NCBI GenBank assembly: GCA_934746515.1
Contig: CAKVFH010000002.1
Span: 62,001 to 126,000 of the forward strand
Source: an uncultured Clostridia bacterium
GTDB lineage: Bacteria > Bacillota > Clostridia > Christensenellales > UBA1242
Direction: 5' to 3'
DNA length: 64,000 nt
The position numbers and the translations under genes are program-made. The notes beneath the pieces were generated by a model, which worked only from the letters and a program-made list of their open reading frames with translations, was not told the origin of the DNA and ran no database searches. The stretch's first letter is position 1. Each line of letters opens with the position of its first letter. Below, one piece after another: positions 28,229 to 35,404 of the stretch.

Positions 28229-28810
28229 TTATTTCTTTTTACCTAAAAAGTCGTCTTCGCCTAGATCATAGTCGTCTTCATCTTCTTCGTCATCTTCTTC
28301 ATCATCATCAGAAACATCAACGACTTCAAAATCATCATCAACTGGAGCTGACTGAATTTCGTCATTTTCTTCTGCATCTTCATCTTCCCCAGCAAAATCA
28401 ATTGGAGCATCATCTTCAACAATGTCGTCTTCCGTTTTGAATGGATCTTGCTCGTCAGTAACATCAATATCACTGAAGCCTGAATTGTATTTTTCATCTT
28501 CTTCGTCGCCATCAATGTCATCTCTTGAACTGGTTAGTGATTCATCATCAGATTCTTCATCTTTCCAATCCTTGTCAGATCCATTATTTTCCGACTTGCT
28601 CTTACCTTTGCATTCATCACACATTGTCTGATCTTCAGTAATGTAGTTTTGACCGCAAATTGGGCAAAGCTCCATGTCTTCAATATCAAGCAAATCAACA
28701 TCATCACTTTCGGTGTGATGTTTCATTTCTGACTTGCAGACATAACAATAGTCTTCTCCTTCTAAAATATAGTTAAGCTCACATCTTGGACATTTTTTGT
28801 ATTTTGCCAT
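28229..28810 (-). CDS. Double zinc-ribbon protein with a long acidic tail
   Basis: A 193-residue protein. Two four-cysteine motifs are visible: CPRC...CYVC at 8-25 and CPIC...CDEC at about 49-67. The rest, from about residue 75, is dominated by Asp, Glu and Ser and ends in DLGEDDFLGKKK. The paired zinc ribbons suggest nucleic-acid or protein binding, and the disordered acidic tail recalls proteins that contact RNA polymerase or basic partners, but I do not recognise the family. The start has AGGAG upstream. It is monocistronic as far as visible, with a terminator after it. Confidence 0.8.
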   Translation of the reverse strand: MAKYKKCPRCELNYILEGEDYCYVCKSEMKHHTESDDVDLLDIEDMELCPICGQNYITEDQTMCDECKGKSKSENNGSDKDWKDEESDDESLTSSRDDIDGDEEDEKYNSGFSDIDVTDEQDPFKTEDDIVEDDAPIDFAGEDEDAEENDEIQSAPVDDDFEVVDVSDDDEEDDEEDEDDYDLGEDDFLGKKK

Positions 28811-28937
28811 AAATTGCTCCTAATCAAATATTTTTCGTCCATATAGTATAACAAATTCACCAATTTGTAAACTACTTTAATTAAAATTTATTGTTTTTTT
28901 TACTTTTATATTGTATTAAGATTTAAAAAAAATATAC

Positions 28938-28972
28938 ACAAAAAAAAGAAATAGAATTAACTATTTCTTTTT
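28938..28972. terminator. Terminator of acpP
   Basis: Stem AAAGAAATAG / CTATTTCTTT with a 6-base loop and A/T runs on both sides, immediately downstream of the acpP stop at 28987 (minus strand). Confidence 0.75.
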
Positions 28973-28986
28973 CTATTAAATATAAC

Positions 28987-29241
28987 TTATTTTTTGTTTG
29001 TATCAATAAATTCAACAACATCTTTGATTGTTTTGATTTGTGGGATTGCTTCGTCTGGGATTGAAATTCCAAATTCATCTTCCAAAGACATCAAAATTTC
29101 AACCAAATCAAGAGAATCAGCACCCAAATCTTCAGCAATATTTGATTCTGCTTTAACTTCTTCAGGTTTAACTGAAAGTTGTTTAGCGATGATATCTCTT
29201 ACTTTTTCAAATGTTGCGTTTAACTTTGTATTTTCTGCCAT
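28987..29241 (-). CDS. acpP: Acyl carrier protein
   Basis: An 84-residue acidic helical protein that carries acyl chains during fatty acid synthesis. The 4'-phosphopantetheine site is in [11 protein letters not shown], with Ser43 as the attachment residue. The start at 29241 is preceded by GGAGGG; the frame is open further upstream but only this start gives a normal ACP N-terminus. It has a near-consensus promoter and its own terminator. No other fab genes are nearby. Confidence 0.95.
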   Translation of the reverse strand: MAENTKLNATFEKVRDIIAKQLSVKPEEVKAESNIAEDLGADSLDLVEILMSLEDEFGISIPDEAIPQIKTIKDVVEFIDTNKK

Positions 29242-29266
29242 AATTACCCTCCAAATTATTACGCAT

Positions 29267-29295
29267 ATTATAAACCAATTTGCACATATTTGCAA
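29267..29295 (-). promoter_or_regulatory. Promoter of acpP
   Basis: TTGCAA (29290-29295), a 17-base spacer and TATAAT (29267-29272) on the minus strand. Confidence 0.75.
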
Positions 29296-29329
29296 CTTAT
29301 TTATGCATCTTTATCAAAGTGTTAACAAT

Positions 29330-30658
29330 CTAGTCAGAAACTGTAACGATTGAACTTGCACTCACTGTAATAAACTTTTCACTAACTTCATTTCCGTCAG
29401 TTAAATAAATTTTTATATCGCTGCCTTCTTTGATAATAAATGAATAATCGTCAAAAATGTATTGATTGTACATCTTAACACGAATTGGAGTGTCGGAACC
29501 AATTGTGTAAAATTCAATAGACTCAACCATGTCTCCACTGCGAAGTTTTCCGTAAGAAACTGAACCTGGAGTTACGCTTTTAACAATAACAGAATAATTG
29601 TCGATTGGCCTGTATTGTCCGTCATAGTCAACATATTCAATTGTTTTGCCGTAAGACTCATAATTTTCAAAAGTAACGCCCAAATTTACCTTTGTTGGCT
29701 TTCTTTGAGTTAAAATTAGTTTCTCAACAACACCGCAAACAATTGAACTTGGAATAGCATAGCTTGTTCCAACAACTGTGAAGGTTTCACCACCAGATGT
29801 TGCTGTGTGTCGTTTTGCGTTCACAAGTCCAATAAATTTTCCGCTTGAATTAAATAACCCACCGCCTGAGTTTCCTGGATTGATTTCAGCGGAAGTTTGA
29901 AGCGTTCTTGTAAGGTAGGCATTTGAAGCAATTCTAACTTGTGCATTGATTTGAGAAATCAGACCTTCAGTTATTGAAAGACCTGATGAAAGCGAATTGC
30001 CGATTGCAAAAACTTTTTCACCAAATGATGCATAAACACTATCAAAAACCGAAACAGCAGTGCATCCGCCCAAAACGCCTTCAAGGTCGTTTGTTTCATA
30101 TTTTAAAACTGCAATGTCATAATGTGATGAGTATGCCACTGTTGTAACAGAAATTGGTTTTAATGTTGATGGCAAAAGCACCCATGCATTATCTTCGTGA
30201 CCGCTGATAACATGGTAGCAAGTTGCAAAATAAATTGTGCCTTTGTTTGAGTCGGTTGAATTTTTAACAACCTTATAAATCACACCAGAACCACGACTCA
30301 ATGCTGATGTGTAAAAACTTGATTCAGTGCTGCAATTTCCACCGGCTGCCACACAAACAGAACTCATCAGCGCGGAGTTTTTCACTGCAGATGAAACTTC
30401 TGAACTCGCCCCCATTTCAATAACATAATTATTGATTGTTCTGGTTTTTGTGTTTTTTATTGTATAAATGCAAACCGCACTTAAAATTAAATTTAAAACG
30501 ACTATAAAGGAAATGATGATCATTGGGAATTTACCCATTCCAAAACCGCCACGACTTGAACCGCCATAGCTTCTTTGAGTTCTTTCATTTCGAGTTATCG
30601 GAATGTCATCGTAAGGTATCTTTGCCCTTGAATCACCGAAGTCATCAAAGTAACTCAT
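29330..30658 (-). CDS. Membrane-anchored HtrA/trypsin-like serine protease
   Basis: A 442-residue protein with a cytoplasmic N-terminus, one membrane helix at about 44-66 and an extracytoplasmic trypsin-like domain. The triad is visible: His149 in ATCYHVI, Asp181 in HYDIAVLKY and Ser264 in NPGNSGGGLF. The C-terminal part (about 325-430) resembles a PDZ domain, with VTPGSVSYGKLRSGDMVESI. This is the layout of HtrA/DegP-type quality-control proteases acting outside the membrane. The start has AAGGGGG upstream and lies 27 bases after the upstream surface-protein gene, so both are probably co-transcribed with ung. Confidence 0.92.
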   Translation of the reverse strand: MSYFDDFGDSRAKIPYDDIPITRNERTQRSYGGSSRGGFGMGKFPMIIISFIVVLNLILSAVCIYTIKNTKTRTINNYVIEMGASSEVSSAVKNSALMSSVCVAAGGNCSTESSFYTSALSRGSGVIYKVVKNSTDSNKGTIYFATCYHVISGHEDNAWVLLPSTLKPISVTTVAYSSHYDIAVLKYETNDLEGVLGGCTAVSVFDSVYASFGEKVFAIGNSLSSGLSITEGLISQINAQVRIASNAYLTRTLQTSAEINPGNSGGGLFNSSGKFIGLVNAKRHTATSGGETFTVVGTSYAIPSSIVCGVVEKLILTQRKPTKVNLGVTFENYESYGKTIEYVDYDGQYRPIDNYSVIVKSVTPGSVSYGKLRSGDMVESIEFYTIGSDTPIRVKMYNQYIFDDYSFIIKEGSDIKIYLTDGNEVSEKFITVSASSIVTVSD

Positions 30659-30685
30659 ACTTTCCCCCTTATACTCTTCCTAATA

Positions 30686-32119
30686 CTATTTTACATCATT
30701 TTTTCTTGCTTTTACAAGAGAAATCGACAAATAAATGACAATTCCTATACAAAAACATGCAAAAGTTATCCAAACTATCAACAAAAACACATCAAATTGC
30801 TTTTTTGTCGATGAAATATCAATCGTTGCCGTTGCAGAAAAAGTCTGTTGCTTTGAGTTATGCGAACTGGTTGCATTTGCACTGATTTCCAAAGTGGTTG
30901 TTCCCTTTTCCTTTCCAGCCACACAAACAAAAAGCACGCCATTTTCTATATAGTATGAGTCAATTTCTGCTTTATTATTTGAAAGCGAAATATTATAACC
31001 TTCATCCAAAACCAAACCATTCGAGAGTTTAAAAGAAATTGTGATTTTTTCATTATCTTTAATCTTATAGCTTGAGCCCATAGGAAAACTTCCGAGCGAT
31101 AGTTCATCGCAAAACAGACTAATGTCTTCGTTTAAAATCAGCTTGTTTGAAAGTGTGCTGCTTTCGTAAAGCTGAATTCCCAAATAAAAATAACCTGTTT
31201 CACGAAAATAAATTGTGTCGCCAAACTCAAGTTTTGTCGTTACTGACTCTGGGTTTTTTAATGAAAGAGTCCAAAAGTATTTTCCTGATGAAGCGTATGT
31301 TGAAAGGTCATATTTGCCTATATAAAGATATTTAAAAATCTTTGTTGGCGAAACGAGCTTGAAACTATCTCCGATATAAAATGTCTCGCCATAAACAAAA
31401 TCATCTGCAAATTCATAAAAACTTTTGCTCAATCCATAGATTTTTCCACTATTTTGTTCCTGATTTGCGTTTTTTGATGCAAAAACATGATAAAACGAAA
31501 AACGCTCATTGGTTTTTACATCATATTTTTCATAACCTTCTTCGCCTTCGAAATCTTCCATTTCAGACAAATAACTAATTGTCATCAAGTTGTATGTTTG
31601 ATTGCTAATTTCTTGTCTATTTTCAAAATCACTCAAATTAAGTTGTAAAAATTTCCAACCCACACCCATATCATAAACCGCTTGAGAATCAAACTGCCAA
31701 GTAAGCGTGCTTGAAAGCCCATCGGTTATTGAAATTTTAAGTTTAAAGGTCAGCGCATCAATCAAATAAACCCACATATAAATTGCGTCTGACTTTTCAG
31801 CATTATATCCGTTTATTCTAAATGATTTGCTTTTGAATTGCCCACAATCATCAGCTGTTGGTGTCACGCACGCGCCATCCATTTTTTGTTTTGTGTCAGG
31901 ATTAAACGGCGTGCAACCATTTTCAACAGAGCCATCAGTGATGCCTGTTGGATTGACAGAAATCAAATCTATTGAATCGTCTTTAAAATAAATGTCTTCC
32001 ATTGTCAAAGAAAAGGTTTGATCGCTTACTTTACTATTTTTTACACACGAAAAGATTGGCACAACAAGTGTCAAGCTCAAAAAAAACGCACAAAGAATCA
32101 AACTTAATCTTTTTTTCAT
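30686..32119 (-). CDS. Exported, membrane-anchored protein of unknown function
   Basis: A 477-residue protein with an N-terminal signal segment (LSLILCAFFLSLTLVVPIFSC, so Cys25 could also be a lipoprotein site, though without a good lipobox), a long exported beta-rich region, and a C-terminal helix (about 447-470, VFLLIVWITFACFCIGIVIY) followed by a basic tail. It overlaps the ung stop by 4 bases (ATGA) and is followed closely by the HtrA-like protease. Its overall design matches the 709-residue surface protein at 19750-21879. I recognise no domain; a shared operon with the protease suggests a cell-envelope role. Confidence 0.78.
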   Translation of the reverse strand: MKKRLSLILCAFFLSLTLVVPIFSCVKNSKVSDQTFSLTMEDIYFKDDSIDLISVNPTGITDGSVENGCTPFNPDTKQKMDGACVTPTADDCGQFKSKSFRINGYNAEKSDAIYMWVYLIDALTFKLKISITDGLSSTLTWQFDSQAVYDMGVGWKFLQLNLSDFENRQEISNQTYNLMTISYLSEMEDFEGEEGYEKYDVKTNERFSFYHVFASKNANQEQNSGKIYGLSKSFYEFADDFVYGETFYIGDSFKLVSPTKIFKYLYIGKYDLSTYASSGKYFWTLSLKNPESVTTKLEFGDTIYFRETGYFYLGIQLYESSTLSNKLILNEDISLFCDELSLGSFPMGSSYKIKDNEKITISFKLSNGLVLDEGYNISLSNNKAEIDSYYIENGVLFVCVAGKEKGTTTLEISANATSSHNSKQQTFSATATIDISSTKKQFDVFLLIVWITFACFCIGIVIYLSISLVKARKNDVK

Positions 32120-32793
32120 TTAATATCTTCAATTCTCCAATCAATTTCTTCCCTGCCATGTTCTTTCAAAAACTCATTTGCAAGTTTGAAATGGTTGTTA
32201 CCAAAAAATCCAGCATAAGCAGAAAGTGGACTTGGATGCACCGACTTTAAAACCAAATGTTTGCTTTTATCAATAAGTTTTTCTTTTGAAATCGCATTAT
32301 TTCCCCACAAAATAAACACAACAGGTTTGTCTTGTTTGCTGACTTCTTCAATAACTCTGTCAGTGAACTTTTGCCAGCCAAATTTAGAGTGCGAATTTGC
32401 AAGATGTGCACGCACCGTTAAAGTTGCATTCAACAGCAAAACACCTTGTTTTGCCCATTTCATCAAATAACCATGATTTGGTGCAGGATAGCCATATTCG
32501 TTTTCAATTTCTTTATAAATATTTTTAAGTGATGGTGGAATATCCACACCAGGCAAAACCGAAAAACTCATGCCATGCGCCTGACCTTCTTCATGGTAAG
32601 GGTCTTGCCCCAAAATCACAACCTTAACATCAGAAAGTGGACAATTTGTGAGCGCAGAAAAAATCTTGCCGCGCGCAGGATACACTTTATATTTTGCGTA
32701 TTCTTCATCAACTTTAGTCAAAAGCTGTTTAAAGTAATCTTTTTCAAATTCATCAGCTAAAGCATCATCCCAATCATTATTAAAAAATTTCAT
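32116..32793 (-). CDS. ung: Uracil-DNA glycosylase (family 1)
   Basis: A 225-residue base-excision repair enzyme that removes uracil from DNA. Motif A is GQDPYH at 62-67 with catalytic Asp64; LLNATLTVRAHLANSH lies near 118-133; the DNA-intercalation motif is HPSPLSAYAGFFG near 190-202. The length is normal. The start is preceded by AAGGA, and a promoter is visible at 32816-32844. It leads an operon with two envelope proteins, a partnership with no obvious functional link. Confidence 0.96.
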   Translation of the reverse strand: MKFFNNDWDDALADEFEKDYFKQLLTKVDEEYAKYKVYPARGKIFSALTNCPLSDVKVVILGQDPYHEEGQAHGMSFSVLPGVDIPPSLKNIYKEIENEYGYPAPNHGYLMKWAKQGVLLLNATLTVRAHLANSHSKFGWQKFTDRVIEEVSKQDKPVVFILWGNNAISKEKLIDKSKHLVLKSVHPSPLSAYAGFFGNNHFKLANEFLKEHGREEIDWRIEDIK

Positions 32794-32815
32794 TAGTTTT
32801 TTTCCTTATAGTATC

Positions 32816-32844
32816 ATTTTAACAAAATTATAAATTTTTCGCAA
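32816..32844 (-). promoter_or_regulatory. Promoter of the ung operon
   Basis: TTGCGA (32839-32844), a 17-base spacer and TAAAAT (32816-32821) on the minus strand. Confidence 0.55.
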
Positions 32845-32864
32845 TAAAAAAGGGCTTACGCCCT
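32845..32864 (-). terminator. Terminator of the Nudix gene
   Basis: The minus strand has stem AGGGC / GCCCT with loop GTAA, followed by TTTTTT, directly after the stop at 32869. Confidence 0.82.
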
Positions 32865-32868
32865 AGTT

Positions 32869-33390
32869 TTATCTATCAAAAGTTCCATATTCTTTTCTAC
32901 AAAAATCAAATAGAAAATCTACAAATATTTTTCTGTAACCAATAAACTTGCCTTCATCAATCAATTTCTTGATTTCTTCTTTTGTTGCCCATTTCACAGC
33001 CTGCACTTCTTCTTTTTGAAAAACAATATCTTTTGCGTCAATGTCGCAATGAGTAACATAATAGTCATCAAAGCCACAGCCAAAATTGATTGTTAAGCTT
33101 GGTTGTTTGTGAGAAAAATCAACTTTGAGACCGAGTTCTTCAGAGAGTTCGCGCTCTGCACCTTCATTTGATGTTTCACCAGCTCTAACGCAACCACCAA
33201 CAGAAAAATCCCATTTATTAGCGTGGCTAGATTTTTGACTCGCTCTCTGCTGAATCAACATTTCTTCCTTGCTATTAAACACAACAATATGAACCACACA
33301 GCGATACCTGTTTTCAGGAATCTCACAACCTCTATCAATTGTTTCACCTGTTTTAATTCTGTTAATGTCATATAAATCAAATTTTTCCAT
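32869..33390 (-). CDS. Nudix hydrolase
   Basis: A 173-residue pyrophosphohydrolase. The Nudix box is near 73-95: GCVRAGETSNEGAERELSEE followed by LG, with the REL-x-EE metal-binding core intact. The N-terminal FDLYDINRIKTGETIDRG and CVVHIVVFNSKEEMLIQQRA resemble the YfcD/isopentenyl-diphosphate-isomerase-like branch, but the substrate cannot be fixed from sequence. The start has AAGGAG, a promoter lies at 33439-33468 and a terminator follows the gene, so it is a single-gene unit. Confidence 0.92.
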   Translation of the reverse strand: MEKFDLYDINRIKTGETIDRGCEIPENRYRCVVHIVVFNSKEEMLIQQRASQKSSHANKWDFSVGGCVRAGETSNEGAERELSEELGLKVDFSHKQPSLTINFGCGFDDYYVTHCDIDAKDIVFQKEEVQAVKWATKEEIKKLIDEGKFIGYRKIFVDFLFDFCRKEYGTFDR

Positions 33391-33438
33391 TATACTCTCC
33401 TTGATTTTATTTTTATCAGCAATGTTTTTTTTGTTGAA

Positions 33439-33468
33439 ATTTTAACAAATTTTCTAAAATTTTTGCAA
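33439..33468 (-). promoter_or_regulatory. Possible promoter of the Nudix gene
   Basis: TTGCAA (33463-33468), an 18-base spacer and TAAAAT (33439-33444) on the minus strand. Confidence 0.5.
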
Positions 33469-33469
33469 A

Positions 33470-33497
33470 CAAAAACAAGATACAAAATAGTATCTTG
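33470..33497 (-). terminator. Terminator of rplM-rpsI
   Basis: Stem CAAGATAC / GTATCTTG with a 6-base loop, followed on the minus strand by TTTTTG, just after the rpsI stop. Confidence 0.85.
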
Positions 33498-33506
33498 CCT
33501 TTGATT

Positions 33507-33917
33507 TTATCTCTTGCTGAATTGTGGAGCTTTACGAGCTTTCTTCAAACCGTATTTCTTTCTTTCCTTCATTCTTGGGTCACGAGTTAAGAGACCAGCT
33601 GATTTGATTGTTGATTTGAAAGTTTCGTTTGAAAGAACCAATGCTCTTGCGATTGCATGACGGCAAGCACCAGCTTGACCTGAAAGACCGCCACCATCAA
33701 CTGTGATTTCGATGTCATATTTGTCTGCAACTTCAACCAAATTCAAAGCTGTTTTAACTTCGTTTTGCAAAAGTTCAGATTTGAAATATTCATTAAGTGG
33801 TTGTTTGTTTACAAGGATTTCGCCTTTGCCTTCGCAAATTCTTGCTCTAGCAATAGCTTTTTTTCTGCGGCCTGTTGCCCAGATTTTTTCTACTTTCTTT
33901 GTTGTTTTCTTTGCCAT
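33507..33917 (-). CDS. rpsI: 30S ribosomal protein S9
   Basis: A 136-residue ribosomal protein of the small-subunit head whose C-terminal tail reaches the P-site tRNA. Recognisable by WATGRRKKAIARARI near the N-terminus, GGGLSGQAGACRHAIARAL in the middle and the terminal KKARKAPQFSKR, including the conserved final SKR. It is preceded by a short Lys-rich extension. It lies 5 bases after rplM, the usual pair. Confidence 0.97.
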   Translation of the reverse strand: MAKKTTKKVEKIWATGRRKKAIARARICEGKGEILVNKQPLNEYFKSELLQNEVKTALNLVEVADKYDIEITVDGGGLSGQAGACRHAIARALVLSNETFKSTIKSAGLLTRDPRMKERKKYGLKKARKAPQFSKR

Positions 33918-33922
33918 AATTA

Positions 33923-34363
33923 TTACCTTCTACCTTCAAGATTTAATACTTCTGGTTTTTGAGCTGTTTGTTCATGTTTGTCATCTTTATAAACTCTCAA
34001 GTTTGTGAGCATTTTTCTTCCAAGAGCGTTCTTTGGAAGCATTTTCTTAACTGCTTGATAAACAGCTTTGTCAGAATTTTCTGACATTAAGGTTTTATAT
34101 TGGATTTCTTTAAGACCACCAATATAACCTGTGTGATAACGATAATATTTATCTTCTAATTTGTTTCCTGTCAAAACAACTTTGTCTGTGTTGATGATGA
34201 TAACATGGTCACCACAAAGTTGGTTTGGAGTAAATTCTGGCTTATTTTTACCACGAAGAACAGCGGCAACTTGGCTAGCCAATCTACCAAGAGGCATATT
34301 TGTTGCATCAACAATATACCATTTGCTTGATTTTGCTTCTGCATTTTGCATAAATGTTTTCAT
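33923..34363 (-). CDS. rplM: 50S ribosomal protein L13
   Basis: A 146-residue early-assembly protein of the large subunit. Signatures include KWYIVDATNMPLGRLASQVA, DHVIIINTDKVVLTGNKLEDK and ALGRKMLTNLRVYKDDKHEQ. It is first in the rplM-rpsI operon and is preceded by a promoter and a short structured leader. Confidence 0.97.
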   Translation of the reverse strand: MKTFMQNAEAKSSKWYIVDATNMPLGRLASQVAAVLRGKNKPEFTPNQLCGDHVIIINTDKVVLTGNKLEDKYYRYHTGYIGGLKEIQYKTLMSENSDKAVYQAVKKMLPKNALGRKMLTNLRVYKDDKHEQTAQKPEVLNLEGRR

Positions 34364-34394
34364 TTTCTTTACCTTTTTTAATATATTCTAACAA

Positions 34395-34430
34395 ATTATT
34401 GGTGAGCAAAAACTCCCAATCCTATGCTCG
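34395..34430 (-). promoter_or_regulatory. Possible L13-type ribosomal leader hairpin
   Basis: The roughly 65-base leader between the predicted start and rplM can form a hairpin with stem GAGCA / TGCTC (minus strand) enclosing TAGGATTGGGAGTTTT. Many Bacillota carry an autoregulatory leader before rplM-rpsI; position fits, but I cannot confirm the consensus. Confidence 0.35.
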
Positions 34431-34433
34431 TCT

Positions 34434-34462
34434 ATTTTATAACGAATTTGCTATGTTGTCAA
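34434..34462 (-). promoter_or_regulatory. Promoter of rplM-rpsI
   Basis: TTGACA (34457-34462), a 17-base spacer and TAAAAT (34434-34439) on the minus strand. Confidence 0.65.
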
Positions 34463-34520
34463 TAATTTATCCCAATTTCTTTGCATAATTTTGATTTTTT
34501 TATACAAATTGACTTTATTT

Positions 34521-35264
34521 TTATTGCAAATACTCAACTTTTTTCATGACAAGCGCTTTAGCTGGCATTGTGCGTCCCGCAAGTGCCCTATTTTTTCCGT
34601 TTAAAATCTCTTCAATATCGCTTGGCTTAATTTGACCGTATCCAGCTTTTAAAATCGTGCCAAACATGATTCTAACCATGTTATACAAAAAGCCGTTACC
34701 CGTCACTTCAAAGGCAAAAAGCCCGTCACCAAGCTCAAGAATTTTTGCATCATAAATGGTTCTAACAAAATCGGTTTTGCCACTCTTTTGTGACACAAAC
34801 GAACTATAGTCTTTTGTTCCAATAAAATATTTGCAAGCTTCTTGCATTTTATTTATGTCTGCATAGTCGTTTACTCTGAACGCAAAGTCATCAAAAAGCG
34901 GAAGTGTGAATCTTGAAATGTAAAACCTATACTGATAAGTTTTTCTTTTAACCGAAAATCTTGCATCAAAACTCTCTGGCACTTTTTCGCAAGAGATAAC
35001 CGCAACATCATCAGGCAAAAGCCCATTTAAGCTAACCAAGAGTTTCTTTTCATTCACTGTTTGTTCGGTGTCAAAATGAGCAACTTGTCCAAAAGCTGAA
35101 ACGCCTGCATCAGTTCTGCCAGACGCATAAGTTTTCACCTTTTCGTGAAGCAAAAATTCCAAAACTTTTTCAAGCTCACCTTCAACTGTTCTCTTTTTTG
35201 GCTGAACTTGCCAACCACTAAAATTCTTTCCGTTATATTGCACAACGAGTTTTATTCTTTCCAT
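34521..35264 (-). CDS. truA: tRNA pseudouridine(38-40) synthase TruA
   Basis: A 247-residue enzyme that converts uridines 38-40 of the tRNA anticodon arm to pseudouridine. The catalytic motif is SGRTDAGVSA with Asp52; YDGRNFSGWQ-type sequence appears as YNGKNFSGWQ at 10-19, and the C-terminal FLYNMVRIMFGTILKAGYG block is typical. The length is normal. The start has no Shine-Dalgarno sequence and the -10 box ends 6 bases upstream, so the message may be leaderless. It is divergent from the PFOR gene. Confidence 0.95.
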   Translation of the reverse strand: MERIKLVVQYNGKNFSGWQVQPKKRTVEGELEKVLEFLLHEKVKTYASGRTDAGVSAFGQVAHFDTEQTVNEKKLLVSLNGLLPDDVAVISCEKVPESFDARFSVKRKTYQYRFYISRFTLPLFDDFAFRVNDYADINKMQEACKYFIGTKDYSSFVSQKSGKTDFVRTIYDAKILELGDGLFAFEVTGNGFLYNMVRIMFGTILKAGYGQIKPSDIEEILNGKNRALAGRTMPAKALVMKKVEYLQ

Positions 35265-35270
35265 AAAAAA

Positions 35271-35299
35271 ATAATATCACAAAATATGTTTATTTTCAA
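35271..35299 (-). promoter_or_regulatory. Promoter of truA
   Basis: TTGAAA (35294-35299), a 17-base spacer and TATTAT (35271-35276), which puts the expected transcription start at or next to the truA ATG (35264). Confidence 0.5.
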
Positions 35300-35320
35300 T
35301 GTATTTAACCAAAATATTAT

Positions 35321-35350
35321 TTGACTTAAAATCAGCAAAAAACATATAAT
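35321..35350 (+). promoter_or_regulatory. Promoter and leader hairpin of the PFOR gene
   Basis: TTGACT (35321-35326), an 18-base spacer and TATAAT (35345-35350). The leader that follows (35353-35385) can fold into a hairpin built on TTTAAAAGC / GCTTTAAA; its role is unknown. Confidence 0.65.
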
Positions 35351-35404
35351 GGGATTGTTTAAAAGCGACTAGCTTTAAAAAACAATTAAAAATGGAGAAT
35401 AGTC

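Noticed and set aside
28165..28440. Plus-strand frame rich in His, Leu and Gln opposite the acidic gene
   Set aside because: It is the antisense of the Asp/Glu codons of the gene at 28229-28810 and has no ribosome-binding site.
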